Assembly (NCBI GenBank): GCA_051155755.1
Contig: DAXETY010000082.1
Location: 1 to 63,170, forward strand
Direction: 5' to 3'
Length of the DNA stretch: 63,170 nucleotides
DNA from: DAXETY01 sp051155755
GTDB taxonomy: Bacteria > Desulfobacterota > Desulfobacteria > Desulfobacterales > SG8-13
Within the stretch, counting starts at the first letter, position 1. Each line of letters opens with the position of its first letter. Made by a program: the position numbers and the translations under genes. Below, piece after piece: positions 16,672 through 25,483 of the stretch. The notes under the pieces are model-generated. The model saw only the letters and a program-made list of their open reading frames with translations. It made no database searches and had not been told where the DNA came from.

Positions 16672-19056
16672 ATGCGGGAATACGTCAAATGGTTCGAAGA
16701 CCTCAGCACCGAAGACGTCGGACAGGTGGGGGGCAAAAATGCGTCCCTGGGCGAGATGCTCACCTCGCTGAAGTCGGAAGGGATCCGGGTTCCGGATGGT
16801 TTCGCCACCACCGCCCACGCCTATCGGCAATTTGTCGAGTCCAATGACATTCAGAAGAAATTGAAATCCCTTCTCGACGAGTTGGAATCAGATAGTCGAT
16901 CGCTGCAGGAAGTCGGCAAACTCATTCGGCGGCTCTTCCGTCAAGGGCATTTCCCGGAAGACATCGCTGCAGCGATCGGCAAAGCCTATCGACGGCTCTC
17001 GGATCGCTACGAGAACGAAGAAGCGGATGTGGCCGTCCGCAGCAGTGCCACCGCCGAGGACCTACCCGAAGCGAGCTTTGCCGGTCAGCAGGAGACCTTT
17101 TTGAACGTCTCCGGCGAAGACGACCTGCTGGTAGCCTGCCGCAAATGCTACGCTTCGCTGTTCACCGATCGGGCCATTTCCTATCGACAGGAGAAAGGCT
17201 TTGACCAAATGGACGTAGCCCTTTCGATCGGCGTACAAAAAATGGTTCGTTCGGACCGGGCCGGCGCCGGGGTGATGTTCACCCTCGACACCGACTCCGG
17301 CTTTCGGGAGGTGGTGGTGATCAACGCCGCCTGGGGCTTGGGCGAAAACGTCGTTCAGGGCTCGATCACCCCGGACGAGTACGTGGTGTTCAAACCGCTG
17401 CTCGAAAACGGCGAAACGGTGCCGATTATCGCCAAGACCCTCGGCGAAAAAGAAAAAAAAATGGTCTACACCGAAGGCGGCGACCGCACCACCCGCAACG
17501 TCGACACCTCCCGGCAGGAGCGCCGCCGTCTTGTCCTGGAAGACGATGAAATTCTTCAGCTGGCACGCTGGGGATGCGCCATCGAGTCGCATTACGAAAA
17601 ACCCATGGACATCGAGTGGGTCAAAGACGGACAGACCGGCGATCTTTTCATCGTGCAGGCGCGTCCGGAAACCGTGCAGTCGCAAAAGGCGGCCGGAACC
17701 CTGACACGATTTCAACTCGAAGAACATGGCGATCGCATCCTGCAGGGACTGGCCATCGGGCAGGCGATCGCCACCGGCAAGGTCTGCCGCATTCAAAGTG
17801 CCACGGAGTTGGATCGTTTCGAAGACGACCACATTCTGGTCACCGGCATGACCGATCCGGACTGGGTGCCGATCATGAAGCGTGCGGCCGGGATCGTCAC
17901 CGATCACGGCGGACGAACCAGTCACGCGGCCATCGTCAGCCGGGAACTCGGAATTCCAGCCGTCGTCGGCACCGGGGAGGCCACCGAGGCGCTGGAAGAC
18001 GGCCGCGAAATCACCCTTTCCTGCGCCGAAGGTGAAACCGGGTATATTTATGAAGGCGCGCTGGCATACGAACAAGAGGAAATCGACCTGGACGAGATTC
18101 CCGACACCCGAACCCAAATTATGATCAACATGGCCAGCCCGGAGGCCGCCTTTCGCTGGTGGCAGCTGCCCTGTGACGGGGTCGGCCTGGCCCGCATGGA
18201 ATACGTGATCAACAACGTCATTCAAATCCATCCCCTGGCGCTGGCCCGTTTCGAGGACTTCGACGATGAGGCGGACCGCCGCCGCATCGAAGACCTTACG
18301 CGCGGCTACGGGGACAAAAAGCGCTATTTCATCGAGCACCTGGCCCGGGGCTTGGCCCGCATCGCCGCCGTTCAATATCCCAAGCGGGTCATCGTGCGCA
18401 TGAGCGACTTCAAAACCAATGAATACGCCGACCTGATCGGCGGAAGCCGTTTCGAGCCGGAGGAAAACAATCCCATGCTCGGTTTCCGCGGCGCATCGCG
18501 CTATTACAGTGAAGCCTACCGGGACGGTTTTCACCTGGAGTGCCGGGCGATCCGGCACCTGCGGGAGGTGATGGGCTTTGACAAGGTCTGCATCATGATT
18601 CCCTTCTGCCGGACGCCGCAAGAGGCCGATCGGGTCTACGAAACCATGGCAGATGCCGGGCTCGAACGCGGCCGCAACGGCCTGGAAGTTTTCGTGATGG
18701 CCGAAGTGCCGTCGAACGTATTTCAGGCCGAAGAATTCGCCGAGCGCTTCGACGGATTTTCGATCGGCTCCAACGATCTGACCCAGCTGGTGCTCGGCGT
18801 CGACCGGGATTCGGAGGAAATCTCCGAATTGTTCGACGAACGCAGTCCGGCGGTCAAAAATGCCATCACCCAGCTGATCCGCGTCGCCCACAAGACCGAC
18901 ACCAAAGTGGGCATCTGCGGCCAGGCGCCGAGCGATTATCCGGAATTTGCCGCCTTTCTGGTCGAGGCCGGGATCGATTCCATTTCCTTGAACCCGGACA
19001 GTGTTGTGCGCGTAAAACAGCGTGTAGCGAAAGCCGAAGCGGAAGCAGACCAATAG
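16672..19056 (+). CDS. ppsA: Phosphoenolpyruvate synthase
   Basis: Converts pyruvate and ATP to PEP, AMP and phosphate, a gluconeogenic step. The 794-aa protein has the three expected parts: an ATP-grasp domain with 'AVRSSATAEDLPEASFAGQQ', the swivelling phospho-histidine domain with His418 in 'GGRTSHAAIVSRELGIPAVV', and a PEP-binding barrel with 'GSNDLTQLVLGVDRDS' and the catalytic Cys of 'KVGICGQAPSDYPEFA'. The start follows GAGAGG. Its frame is intact throughout. A hairpin at 19104-19124 separates it from the N-ATPase cluster. Confidence 0.95.
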   Translation: MREYVKWFEDLSTEDVGQVGGKNASLGEMLTSLKSEGIRVPDGFATTAHAYRQFVESNDIQKKLKSLLDELESDSRSLQEVGKLIRRLFRQGHFPEDIAAAIGKAYRRLSDRYENEEADVAVRSSATAEDLPEASFAGQQETFLNVSGEDDLLVACRKCYASLFTDRAISYRQEKGFDQMDVALSIGVQKMVRSDRAGAGVMFTLDTDSGFREVVVINAAWGLGENVVQGSITPDEYVVFKPLLENGETVPIIAKTLGEKEKKMVYTEGGDRTTRNVDTSRQERRRLVLEDDEILQLARWGCAIESHYEKPMDIEWVKDGQTGDLFIVQARPETVQSQKAAGTLTRFQLEEHGDRILQGLAIGQAIATGKVCRIQSATELDRFEDDHILVTGMTDPDWVPIMKRAAGIVTDHGGRTSHAAIVSRELGIPAVVGTGEATEALEDGREITLSCAEGETGYIYEGALAYEQEEIDLDEIPDTRTQIMINMASPEAAFRWWQLPCDGVGLARMEYVINNVIQIHPLALARFEDFDDEADRRRIEDLTRGYGDKKRYFIEHLARGLARIAAVQYPKRVIVRMSDFKTNEYADLIGGSRFEPEENNPMLGFRGASRYYSEAYRDGFHLECRAIRHLREVMGFDKVCIMIPFCRTPQEADRVYETMADAGLERGRNGLEVFVMAEVPSNVFQAEEFAERFDGFSIGSNDLTQLVLGVDRDSEEISELFDERSPAVKNAITQLIRVAHKTDTKVGICGQAPSDYPEFAAFLVEAGIDSISLNPDSVVRVKQRVAKAEAEADQ

Positions 19057-19103
19057 AAGCAGTGAATTGGAATCTCGCCGGCGATGAGAAGTCCGAAGCA
19101 ACC

Positions 19104-19124
19104 GGGGGGCGGGAATTGCCCCCC
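19104..19124 (+). terminator. Hairpin after ppsA
   Basis: A 7-bp G/C stem (19104-19110 with 19118-19124) and 7-nt loop, 48 bp after the ppsA stop and 44 bp before the proline-rich ORF. No U-tract follows, so it may attenuate rather than stop transcription into the ATPase cluster. Confidence 0.35.
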
Positions 19125-19167
19125 AAGGAACCTGGCATTCGGAATGCGTATCCATACGGACCGAAAC

Positions 19168-19530
19168 ATGAAAACCCAACGAAAGCGGAAACCACCGGTC
19201 AAAAAACCGCCCAACCATCCGCAAAAACCGCCGGTCAAAGAACCGCCGCCCGAAGATCCCGACCCGGCGCCGCCGCAGCCGCCGGTCCGGCCGCCGCCGG
19301 TGAAAGAACCGCCCAGCCGTCCGCAAAAACCGCCGGTCGAAGAACCGCCGCCCAAAGATCCCAACCGAAAACCGCCCGGACAACCCGATCCGCCGGTCCG
19401 GTCGGCGATCCAAGGACACGCCACGGGGAAGCAGCAAAGCGGATGTTGCCCGGTGGCGCTGCGGAAGATCCCAGGGACCGGCGTTGCCGACCGTCAACAA
19501 TATCGACTTTCGGAGCAACCGCCGTCATGA
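19168..19530 (+). CDS. Proline-rich repeat protein coupled to atpD
   Basis: A 120-aa protein of unknown function. Residues about 7-75 are almost entirely Pro, Lys, Glu, Asp and Arg in a repeating 'KPPVKEPPPEDP' pattern, probably an extended polyproline-like rod. It contains a 34-residue repeat encoded by two 42-bp near-identical DNA copies. The last 40 residues are ordinary and Cys-containing. Its TGA (19528-19530) overlaps the atpD ATG (19527) in an ATGA junction, as in translationally coupled genes. No signal peptide is visible. Because the other frames here also yield long ORFs, it could be a composition artefact, but the repeats and coupling argue for a gene. Confidence 0.55.
   Translation: MKTQRKRKPPVKKPPNHPQKPPVKEPPPEDPDPAPPQPPVRPPPVKEPPSRPQKPPVEEPPPKDPNRKPPGQPDPPVRSAIQGHATGKQQSGCCPVALRKIPGTGVADRQQYRLSEQPPS
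19219..19362 (+). repeat. Two 42-bp direct repeats within the proline-rich ORF
   Basis: Copies at 19219-19260 and 19321-19362 match at 40 of 42 positions and are offset by 102 bp, exactly 34 codons. The in-frame spacing suggests tandem duplication within a coding sequence. Confidence 0.8.
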
Positions 19531-20918
19531 ACGCTTCGCAATCACATCCGAAACCCACCGGTCAAGTGCTATCGGTGCGCGGCAGCGTGATCGACGCCCG
19601 TTTTTCCGAACGACTGCCGCCGATCCATCACATTCTGAAATCCACCCGTGAAAACGCGGTGATCATGGAGGTGCTCACGCATCTCGACGGCCAGACGGTG
19701 CGGGGGATTGCCTTGAATGAAACCCGCGGGCTGGCCCAGGGGGAAATCCTGATCGACACCGGCGGCCCGCTGGCGGTTCCCGTCGGCGATCGCCTGCTGG
19801 GCCGGGTATTCAACGTGTTCGGACAAACCATCGACGGCAAGGGCGCCGTCGAAGGCGGTGACTGGCGCTCGATCCACGGCCGGCCGGTTTCCCTGGAACG
19901 GCAGTCCACGACCTCGGAGGTTTTCCATACCGGCATCAAGGCCATCGACCTGTTGGCACCCCTGGAACGAGGAGGCAAAGGCGGGCTTTTCGGTGGCGCC
20001 GGCGTGGGCAAAACCGTACTGATCATGGAAATGATTCACAACGTGGCCGGCGAGCACAAGGGGGTCAGCCTGTTTTGCGGGATCGGGGAGCGCTGCCGGG
20101 AAGGCGAGGAACTCTACCGGGAGATGAAGGCAGCCGGCGTGCTCGACAATACGATCATGATGTTCGGTCAGATGAACGAACCCCCGGGGGCCCGCTTTCG
20201 GGTCGGTCATGCGGCCCTGACCATGGCCGAGTACTTTCGCGACGATGCCGGCCAGGACATCCTGCTGCTGATTGACAACATTTTTCGATTCGTGCAGGCT
20301 GGCATGGAAGTCTCCGGCCTGATGGGACGCCTGCCGTCCCGATTGGGATACCAGCCGACGCTGGGCACGGAACTGGCCGAACTGGAAGAACGCATTTGCA
20401 GTACGCCTGCCGGCGCCATCACCTCGGTTCAGGCGGTATATGTGCCGGCCGATGATTTTACCGATCCGGCCGCGGTACACACCTTCGGTCATCTGTCCGC
20501 TTCGATCGTGCTGTCCCGCAAGCGGGCCAGCGAAGGACTCTATCCGGCCATCGACCCCCTGCAGTCGGGGTCCAGCATGCTGGTGCCGCGCATCGTTGGA
20601 GATCGCCACTACCGAATCGCCCGGGAGATTCGCCGGACCCTGTCCGAGTACGAGGAACTCAAAGACATCATTTCGATGCTGGGCATGGAAGAGCTGTCCC
20701 GGAAGGATCGCCAAACGGTCAAGCGCGCCCGGCGGCTGGAACGCTTTTTAACGCAGCCGTTTTTCGTCACCGAACAATTTACCGGACACGCAGGCCGCTA
20801 TGTGGAACTGGAAACCGCATTGGACGGATGTGAAGCCATCCTGTCCGATGCGTTTGCGGATGTACCCGAACAATCCCTGTACATGATCGGCGGCGCCCAG
20901 GAGGCCCAAGCCCAATGA
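19527..20918 (+). CDS. atpD: N-ATPase F1 subunit beta
   Basis: Catalytic beta subunit of the rotary ATPase, 463 aa. Walker A is 'GGAGVGKT' (156-163), followed by 'GERCREGEEL' and Walker B 'DILLLIDNIFRF'. The catalytic Glu lies in GER. The start at 19527 is the ATG overlapping the upstream proline-rich ORF; the frame is open upstream to 19062, but that part is low complexity and absent from beta subunits. It is the first ATPase gene in the order D-C-Q-R-B-E-F-A-G, the hallmark arrangement of the laterally spread N-type ATPases. It overlaps atpC by 4 bp. Confidence 0.95.
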   Translation: MNASQSHPKPTGQVLSVRGSVIDARFSERLPPIHHILKSTRENAVIMEVLTHLDGQTVRGIALNETRGLAQGEILIDTGGPLAVPVGDRLLGRVFNVFGQTIDGKGAVEGGDWRSIHGRPVSLERQSTTSEVFHTGIKAIDLLAPLERGGKGGLFGGAGVGKTVLIMEMIHNVAGEHKGVSLFCGIGERCREGEELYREMKAAGVLDNTIMMFGQMNEPPGARFRVGHAALTMAEYFRDDAGQDILLLIDNIFRFVQAGMEVSGLMGRLPSRLGYQPTLGTELAELEERICSTPAGAITSVQAVYVPADDFTDPAAVHTFGHLSASIVLSRKRASEGLYPAIDPLQSGSSMLVPRIVGDRHYRIAREIRRTLSEYEELKDIISMLGMEELSRKDRQTVKRARRLERFLTQPFFVTEQFTGHAGRYVELETALDGCEAILSDAFADVPEQSLYMIGGAQEAQAQ

Positions 20919-21310
20919 GATTGAAACTGTTTCTGCCCGGGGAAAAACTGGTGGATGCGGCCGTGACGCGGATCCGGGCGGAAGCACCCAACGGCGCCTT
21001 TTGCCTGCTGCCGCGGCACGTGGACTTCGTCACCACCCTGACCGCCGGCTTGCTGTCATATGAGGCCGCCGATTCGCAGCAGGAGGTATTTCTGGCCGTC
21101 GACCAGGGGGTGCTGGTCAAGTGCGGCGACCTCGTCCGGGTATCCGCGCCGAATGCCGTGGTCGGTCCCGGACTCGGCCGATTGCGGGAAACCGTGGAAA
21201 AACGGTTTCAAAAAATCGAACAGCAGGAACGCCGGGCGCTGAACGCGATGAGCCGGATCGAAGCGGATTTCGTACGGCGCTTTCTGGAGATCCGGAAATA
21301 TGGGGGCTGA
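20915..21310 (+). CDS. atpC: N-ATPase F1 subunit epsilon
   Basis: Central-stalk epsilon subunit, 131 aa, with the N-terminal beta-sandwich ('NGAFCLLPRHVDFVTTLTAG') and a C-terminal helical part ('LRETVEKRFQKIEQQERRAL'). It starts inside the atpD stop (ATGA overlap), so translation is coupled. It is distinct from housekeeping epsilon subunits and matches the shorter, divergent N-ATPase type by context. It overlaps atpQ by 11 bp. Confidence 0.9.
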   Translation: MRLKLFLPGEKLVDAAVTRIRAEAPNGAFCLLPRHVDFVTTLTAGLLSYEAADSQQEVFLAVDQGVLVKCGDLVRVSAPNAVVGPGLGRLRETVEKRFQKIEQQERRALNAMSRIEADFVRRFLEIRKYGG

Positions 21311-21614
21311 CGACAACCGCAAACCAACGAAAAATCTGCGGCAGAAACTTCTGCAGGCGGTGGGCGTCAAAGAGCAGCGCAAGGAAAAAGCCCGCCGGGA
21401 AGGCGACCGCAGCGTATGGTTCGGGCTGGGAATGTTCGGACTGGTGGGATGGTCGGTGGCGATTCCCACGCTGGTCGGCATTGCGGTGGGCATCTGGCTG
21501 GATCGCACATTTCCGGGGCCCTACTCGTGGACCCTGATGATGCTGGTCTGCGGGGTCGCGCTGGGTTGCCTGATCGCGGGCTACTGGGTAAAACGCGAGA
21601 GCCGCAGACACTGA
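21300..21614 (+). CDS. atpQ: N-ATPase accessory subunit AtpQ (AtpI-like)
   Basis: A 104-aa protein with a basic N-terminal 38 residues and two membrane helices (about 40-66 and 74-96). The position between epsilon and AtpR and the 'GIAVGIWLDRTFP' motif identify AtpQ, a relative of AtpI. In N-ATPases AtpQ is thought to help c-ring assembly or carry Mg/Ca; this is family inference. The start overlaps atpC by 11 bp. Confidence 0.88.
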   Translation: MGADDNRKPTKNLRQKLLQAVGVKEQRKEKARREGDRSVWFGLGMFGLVGWSVAIPTLVGIAVGIWLDRTFPGPYSWTLMMLVCGVALGCLIAGYWVKRESRRH

Positions 21615-21629
21615 AAACCGGAGAAACCC

Positions 21630-22052
21630 ATGCAAGTGATTCCGACCGACTGGATCAACCTTTTGCCGGCCCTGGCCGTGGGGTTGGGCATCGGATTCTT
21701 CTTTTTCGGCGGCCTGCGGCTCACCGTGCAGATGCTGCCGCGCACGTCCAGACCCTGGCTGTGGATGGCGGTGAGCTTTACGGTGCGCAGCGCGGCGACA
21801 GTGGCCGGTTTTTACTGGATCGCCGGCGAGCGCTGGATGGCCTGGATGGCCTGCCTGCTGGGCTTTTTGCTGACTCGCACGGTACTGGTGCGACGGGCGC
21901 GGTCGCAGATCAAATCCAACCAACGAAACCAGCAAACCGGATGTACCGCGGGGCATTTTCCCGAGGGAGGTTACATACCGATTCCCATCACTGAAAATTC
22001 AACAAAGGATGTAATCGTGCCTAAAGTGAACGATTCAAATTTTCAAAACTGA
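21630..22052 (+). CDS. atpR: N-ATPase accessory subunit AtpR
   Basis: A 140-aa membrane protein with three hydrophobic segments and membrane-embedded arginines at about 30, 53 and 83 ('FGGLRLTV', 'FTVRSAATVAG', 'LLTRTVLVRRAR'). AtpR is specific to N-ATPase operons, and its arginines are proposed to interact with the c-ring carboxylates. The C-terminal 40 residues are hydrophilic and longer than needed for the membrane part. The start follows 'GGAGAAACCC'. The a-subunit gene begins 8 bp later. Confidence 0.88.
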   Translation: MQVIPTDWINLLPALAVGLGIGFFFFGGLRLTVQMLPRTSRPWLWMAVSFTVRSAATVAGFYWIAGERWMAWMACLLGFLLTRTVLVRRARSQIKSNQRNQQTGCTAGHFPEGGYIPIPITENSTKDVIVPKVNDSNFQN

Positions 22053-22060
22053 GATCGATT

Positions 22061-22792
22061 ATGGAACTGAAAGACATCTCCCCGGATCAGGTCGTGTTCT
22101 GGCAGTATGGCCCGTTGACGCTCAATGCCACCATCGTGTTCACCTGGATCGTGATGACGCTGCTGCTGTTCGGTTCCTGGTTGATCACGCGTCGGCTTTC
22201 CACCGGTGTGCATATGAGCCGCTGGCAGAACCTGCTGGAAATCGTCGTGGACTATATGCAAAATCAGATCCGTGAGATCAGCCGCAGCCGGCACGTGAGA
22301 CCGTACCTGGTATTTATCGGCACGCTGTTTCTGTTCATCGCGCTTTGCAACCTGCTGGCCGTGGTGCCGGGTTTCACACCGCCGACGGCCTCGCTGTCCA
22401 CCACTGCCGCCCTGGCGATCTGCGTGTTTGTGGCCGTGCCCCTGTTTGGAATTCTGCGGCAGGGTCTCGGCGGTTACCTTAAACAATACGTGCAGCCCAC
22501 GGTGTTCATGCTGCCGTTCCACGTCATGGGAGAGCTTTCCCGCACCCTGGCCCTGGCCGTCCGTCTGTTCGGCAACCTGATGAGCGGGACCAAAATCGTC
22601 GCCATCCTGTTGGCGATCGCACCGTTTTTGTTTCCCGTCCTGATGAAGCTTCTGGGGCTTCTGACCGGGATGATCCAGGCCTACATATTCGCGGTGCTGG
22701 CGATGGTGTACATCGCGTCGGCCACACGGGTTCAGGATCAGAAACAGGCGGCCCCGCAAACCCAAAGCCAAGGAGAACAAGACCATGGATAG
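22061..22792 (+). CDS. atpB: N-ATPase Fo subunit a
   Basis: Membrane subunit a, 243 aa, forming the ion half-channels next to the c-ring. The essential arginine is Arg168 in 'LALAVRLFGNLMSG'. Five to six membrane helices are visible, and 'GYLKQYVQPTVFMLPFH' is the typical a-subunit loop. The C-terminal tail is Gln-rich. It overlaps atpE by 8 bp. Confidence 0.95.
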   Translation: MELKDISPDQVVFWQYGPLTLNATIVFTWIVMTLLLFGSWLITRRLSTGVHMSRWQNLLEIVVDYMQNQIREISRSRHVRPYLVFIGTLFLFIALCNLLAVVPGFTPPTASLSTTAALAICVFVAVPLFGILRQGLGGYLKQYVQPTVFMLPFHVMGELSRTLALAVRLFGNLMSGTKIVAILLAIAPFLFPVLMKLLGLLTGMIQAYIFAVLAMVYIASATRVQDQKQAAPQTQSQGEQDHG

Positions 22793-23063
22793 CATCAGCC
22801 TCATCGGCATGGCTTCGATTGTCACCGCCGGGTTGACCATCGGCATCGGTGCCATCGGACCGGCGCTGGGAGAAGGTCGCGCCGTGTCATCGGCATTGAG
22901 CTCCATCGCCCAGCAACCGGACGAAACCAACACGTTGACGCGAACCCTGTTTGTGGGATTGGCAATGATCGAATCCACGGCGATTTACTGCTTTGTGGTA
23001 TCCATGATTCTTCTGTTCGCCAACCCGTTCTGGGATCACGTCGTTGCAGCCGCCGGAGGATAG
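22785..23063 (+). CDS. atpE: N-ATPase Fo subunit c with Na+-type ligand set
   Basis: A 92-aa double-helix c subunit that forms the rotor ring. The C-terminal helix has Glu63-Ser64-Thr65 and Tyr68 ('AMIESTAIYCF'), matching the Na+-coordinating Glu-Ser-Thr...Tyr pattern of sodium-type c subunits. In the N-terminal helix the position of the usual Na+-ligand Gln is Glu30 ('GPALGEGRA'), giving two carboxylates per hairpin. Whether the ring carries Na+ or H+ cannot be decided from sequence. It is followed by atpF after 4 bp. Confidence 0.95.
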   Translation: MDSISLIGMASIVTAGLTIGIGAIGPALGEGRAVSSALSSIAQQPDETNTLTRTLFVGLAMIESTAIYCFVVSMILLFANPFWDHVVAAAGG

Positions 23064-23067
23064 AGGC

Positions 23068-23886
23068 ATGCTGATTGACTGGTTCACCGTCGGCGCGCAG
23101 ATCGTCAATTTTCTAATTCTGCTGGTGCTGCTGAAAGTATTTCTCTACGACCGGATTATCGCGGCCATGGACCAGCGTCAGCAGCGGATCCAGGAGCGCT
23201 TGACCGAGGCCGACGAAAAACGGGACAAAGCCGAACAGGAGGCCGGTTCACTCCAGGAGGAGCGGGCACAACTGCAGCAAGAGCGCGAACAGATGATGGC
23301 CGAAGCCAAGCAAGCGGCCGAAGAACAGCGCCGCAAACTCGAGGAGGAGGCTCGCCGCACGATCGCCCAACAACGCAAGACCTGGGAACGCCAGTTGAAA
23401 AAAGATCGGCAGGATTTGATTCGAAAACTGCAGATATCCGTTGCCAATGAAGTATTTGCCGTCACCCGCGGCATCCTGCAGGACCTGGCCGACCAGTCGC
23501 TGGAAGAAAACATTGCGGAACGGTTTACCCAACGCCTGACGCAACTGGACGACGCGCAGCGCGAAGAACTTCGGAAATCCCTGCAGGGCGACGAGGATCC
23601 GGCGGCGGTTGTCCACAGCGCGTTTTCGATTCCGGAAAGCCGACGGGGTCAAATCGAGGCGAAACTGAAAGATATTGCCGGCGATTCGGTGGCGGTGCGC
23701 TACGAAATCGACGCGGATCTGATCGTGGGTATCGAACTGAAAACGGCGGGCAAAAAAGTGGCCTGGCACGCGGCGCAATACCTTGATCGACTCCAAGAGC
23801 GGGCTCTGGAGGCCATCGAATCCGGCACCAGTGAAGCCGAAACGCAATCCGAAAGCAACCCGGCGGAATCCCATGCAGACCAGTGA
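23068..23886 (+). CDS. atpF: N-ATPase b subunit with delta-like C-terminal domain
   Basis: A 272-aa peripheral stalk protein. One N-terminal membrane helix ('IVNFLILLVLLKVFLYDRII') is followed by about 110 residues of charged coiled coil. The C-terminal third, with 'YEIDADLIVGIELKTAGKKV', resembles the C-terminal part of F1 delta, and no separate atpH gene exists in the cluster. The start at 23068 has GGAGG upstream; a TTG at 23044 would overlap atpE without a better site. It overlaps atpA by 14 bp. Confidence 0.9.
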   Translation: MLIDWFTVGAQIVNFLILLVLLKVFLYDRIIAAMDQRQQRIQERLTEADEKRDKAEQEAGSLQEERAQLQQEREQMMAEAKQAAEEQRRKLEEEARRTIAQQRKTWERQLKKDRQDLIRKLQISVANEVFAVTRGILQDLADQSLEENIAERFTQRLTQLDDAQREELRKSLQGDEDPAAVVHSAFSIPESRRGQIEAKLKDIAGDSVAVRYEIDADLIVGIELKTAGKKVAWHAAQYLDRLQERALEAIESGTSEAETQSESNPAESHADQ

Positions 23887-25435
23887 GTGGAACAACGAGG
23901 CTGTGCTGCAGGTATTTGAAACCCTGCAGCATGCAAGGCGGGATTGCACTGCCGGGCTGGAAGTGGAATCCTTTGGCACGGTGCAGTTCGTCGGCGCCGG
24001 AATCACCCGTATTTCCGGAATGCGGGGGGTGCAATCCGAAGAGTTGATCCGGTTTCCGCAAGGCTCCCTGGCCATGGCCTTCAATATCGATCCGGATCAA
24101 ATCGGAGCCGTGCTGCTGGATGAAGGCGAGGGGCTGGCTGCCGGCGACGAAGCCTATCGCACCGGCCAGGTGGCGAGCATACCCGTCGGGAACGGCTTGT
24201 TGGGGTGGATCATCGACGGACGCGGACGACCGCTGGACGGCGGTCCCGCGCTGCAGACTTCGGAAACCCGTCCGATCGAACGGTCGGCACCGCAAATCAT
24301 GGACCGGGCTCCGGTGACCGTCCCGCTGCAGACCGGCCTGAAAGTGATCGATGCGCTGATTCCCATCGGCCGGGGGCAGCGGGAACTGATTCTGGGAGAC
24401 CGTCAGACCGGTAAAACCGCGATTGCACTGGACACCGTCATCAATCAGAAAGACCGCAGCGTTATCTGCATCTATTGTGCCGTCGGCAAACGCAATTCGG
24501 ACGTGGCCAAGGTGATCGACGATTTTCGCCGGCATGAAGCCATGTCATACAGTCTCGTAATCGTGGCCACCGAGGAAGATCCGCCCGGACTGCAGTTCAT
24601 TGCCCCCTATGCGGCCATGACGGCGGCGGAGCATTTCATGGATCTAGGCGGCGACGTGCTGGTGATCTTCGATGACCTGACCCGACACGCCCGCGCCTAC
24701 CGCGAGCTTTCCCTCCTGCTGCGGCGGCCCCCCGGGCGGGAGGCCTATCCGGGGGATATTTTCTATATCCACTCCCGTTTGCTGGAGCGATCCACCCATC
24801 TGAAAGAAGAACACGGCGGCGGTTCCGTTACCGCCTTGCCCGTAATCGAAACCGAAGCCGAGAACATTTCGGCCTATATTCCAACCAACCTGATTTCGAT
24901 TACCGACGGACAGATTTATCTGTCTCCGCGGCTGTTTCGCAAAGGAAACCTCCCGGCGGTGGACGTCGGCAAATCGGTCTCCCGCGTCGGCGGCAAGACG
25001 CAGCTGGATGCCTACCGGGCCGTCGCCGGCGATCTGCGGCTGGCCTATTCCCAGTTCGAAGAGCTGGAAGCATTTTCCCGGTTCGGAACCCGCATGGATG
25101 AGGAAACCCGCAAGACGCTCGAACGCGGCCGACGGGTGCGAGAAATTCTCAAACAACCCCAGTTTCAGCCGCTGTCGGCGGCCGAACAAATCGTCTCACT
25201 GGTGACCGTCAACGAGGGGCTGTTGGACGGTGTCGAACTCGATGCCGTCGCGGATCTGGAAGCCGAAATCCGTTCCGCGGCCGTCGAGTCGCTTGCGGAA
25301 ATCTGTCGGGACATCGAAAACGGAAAATCCCTTACGGACAAAGACCTCGGCCGCATCCGGGAGCTTGCGGCCGAGGTCATCGATCGAAACACGCAACCGG
25401 ATTCCGCTCCCGGAAATGAAGAAAGTTCGCATTGA
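23873..25435 (+). CDS. atpA: N-ATPase F1 subunit alpha
   Basis: Non-catalytic nucleotide-binding alpha subunit, 520 aa. Walker A is 'GDRQTGKT' (175-182) and Walker B is 'DVLVIFDDLTRHA'. The family signature 'PAVDVGKSVSRVGGKTQ' is present, as is the arginine-finger region 'ISITDGQIYLSPRLFRKG'. The start at 23873 lies inside the atpF end; a longer frame upstream is the antisense-like shadow of atpF. The gamma gene follows after 48 bp, the widest gap in the cluster. Confidence 0.95.
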   Translation: MQTSEWNNEAVLQVFETLQHARRDCTAGLEVESFGTVQFVGAGITRISGMRGVQSEELIRFPQGSLAMAFNIDPDQIGAVLLDEGEGLAAGDEAYRTGQVASIPVGNGLLGWIIDGRGRPLDGGPALQTSETRPIERSAPQIMDRAPVTVPLQTGLKVIDALIPIGRGQRELILGDRQTGKTAIALDTVINQKDRSVICIYCAVGKRNSDVAKVIDDFRRHEAMSYSLVIVATEEDPPGLQFIAPYAAMTAAEHFMDLGGDVLVIFDDLTRHARAYRELSLLLRRPPGREAYPGDIFYIHSRLLERSTHLKEEHGGGSVTALPVIETEAENISAYIPTNLISITDGQIYLSPRLFRKGNLPAVDVGKSVSRVGGKTQLDAYRAVAGDLRLAYSQFEELEAFSRFGTRMDEETRKTLERGRRVREILKQPQFQPLSAAEQIVSLVTVNEGLLDGVELDAVADLEAEIRSAAVESLAEICRDIENGKSLTDKDLGRIRELAAEVIDRNTQPDSAPGNEESSH

Positions 25436-25483
25436 ATCTGAAATGCGGAGCAGGCCTGAAAGTGCCTGCAGCACCGTATCATT

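Noticed and set aside
17062..19518. 818-codon open frame on the minus strand opposite ppsA
   Set aside because: It is antisense to an intact, well-conserved PEP synthase and has His/Gly/Arg-rich composition typical of GC-rich shadow frames.
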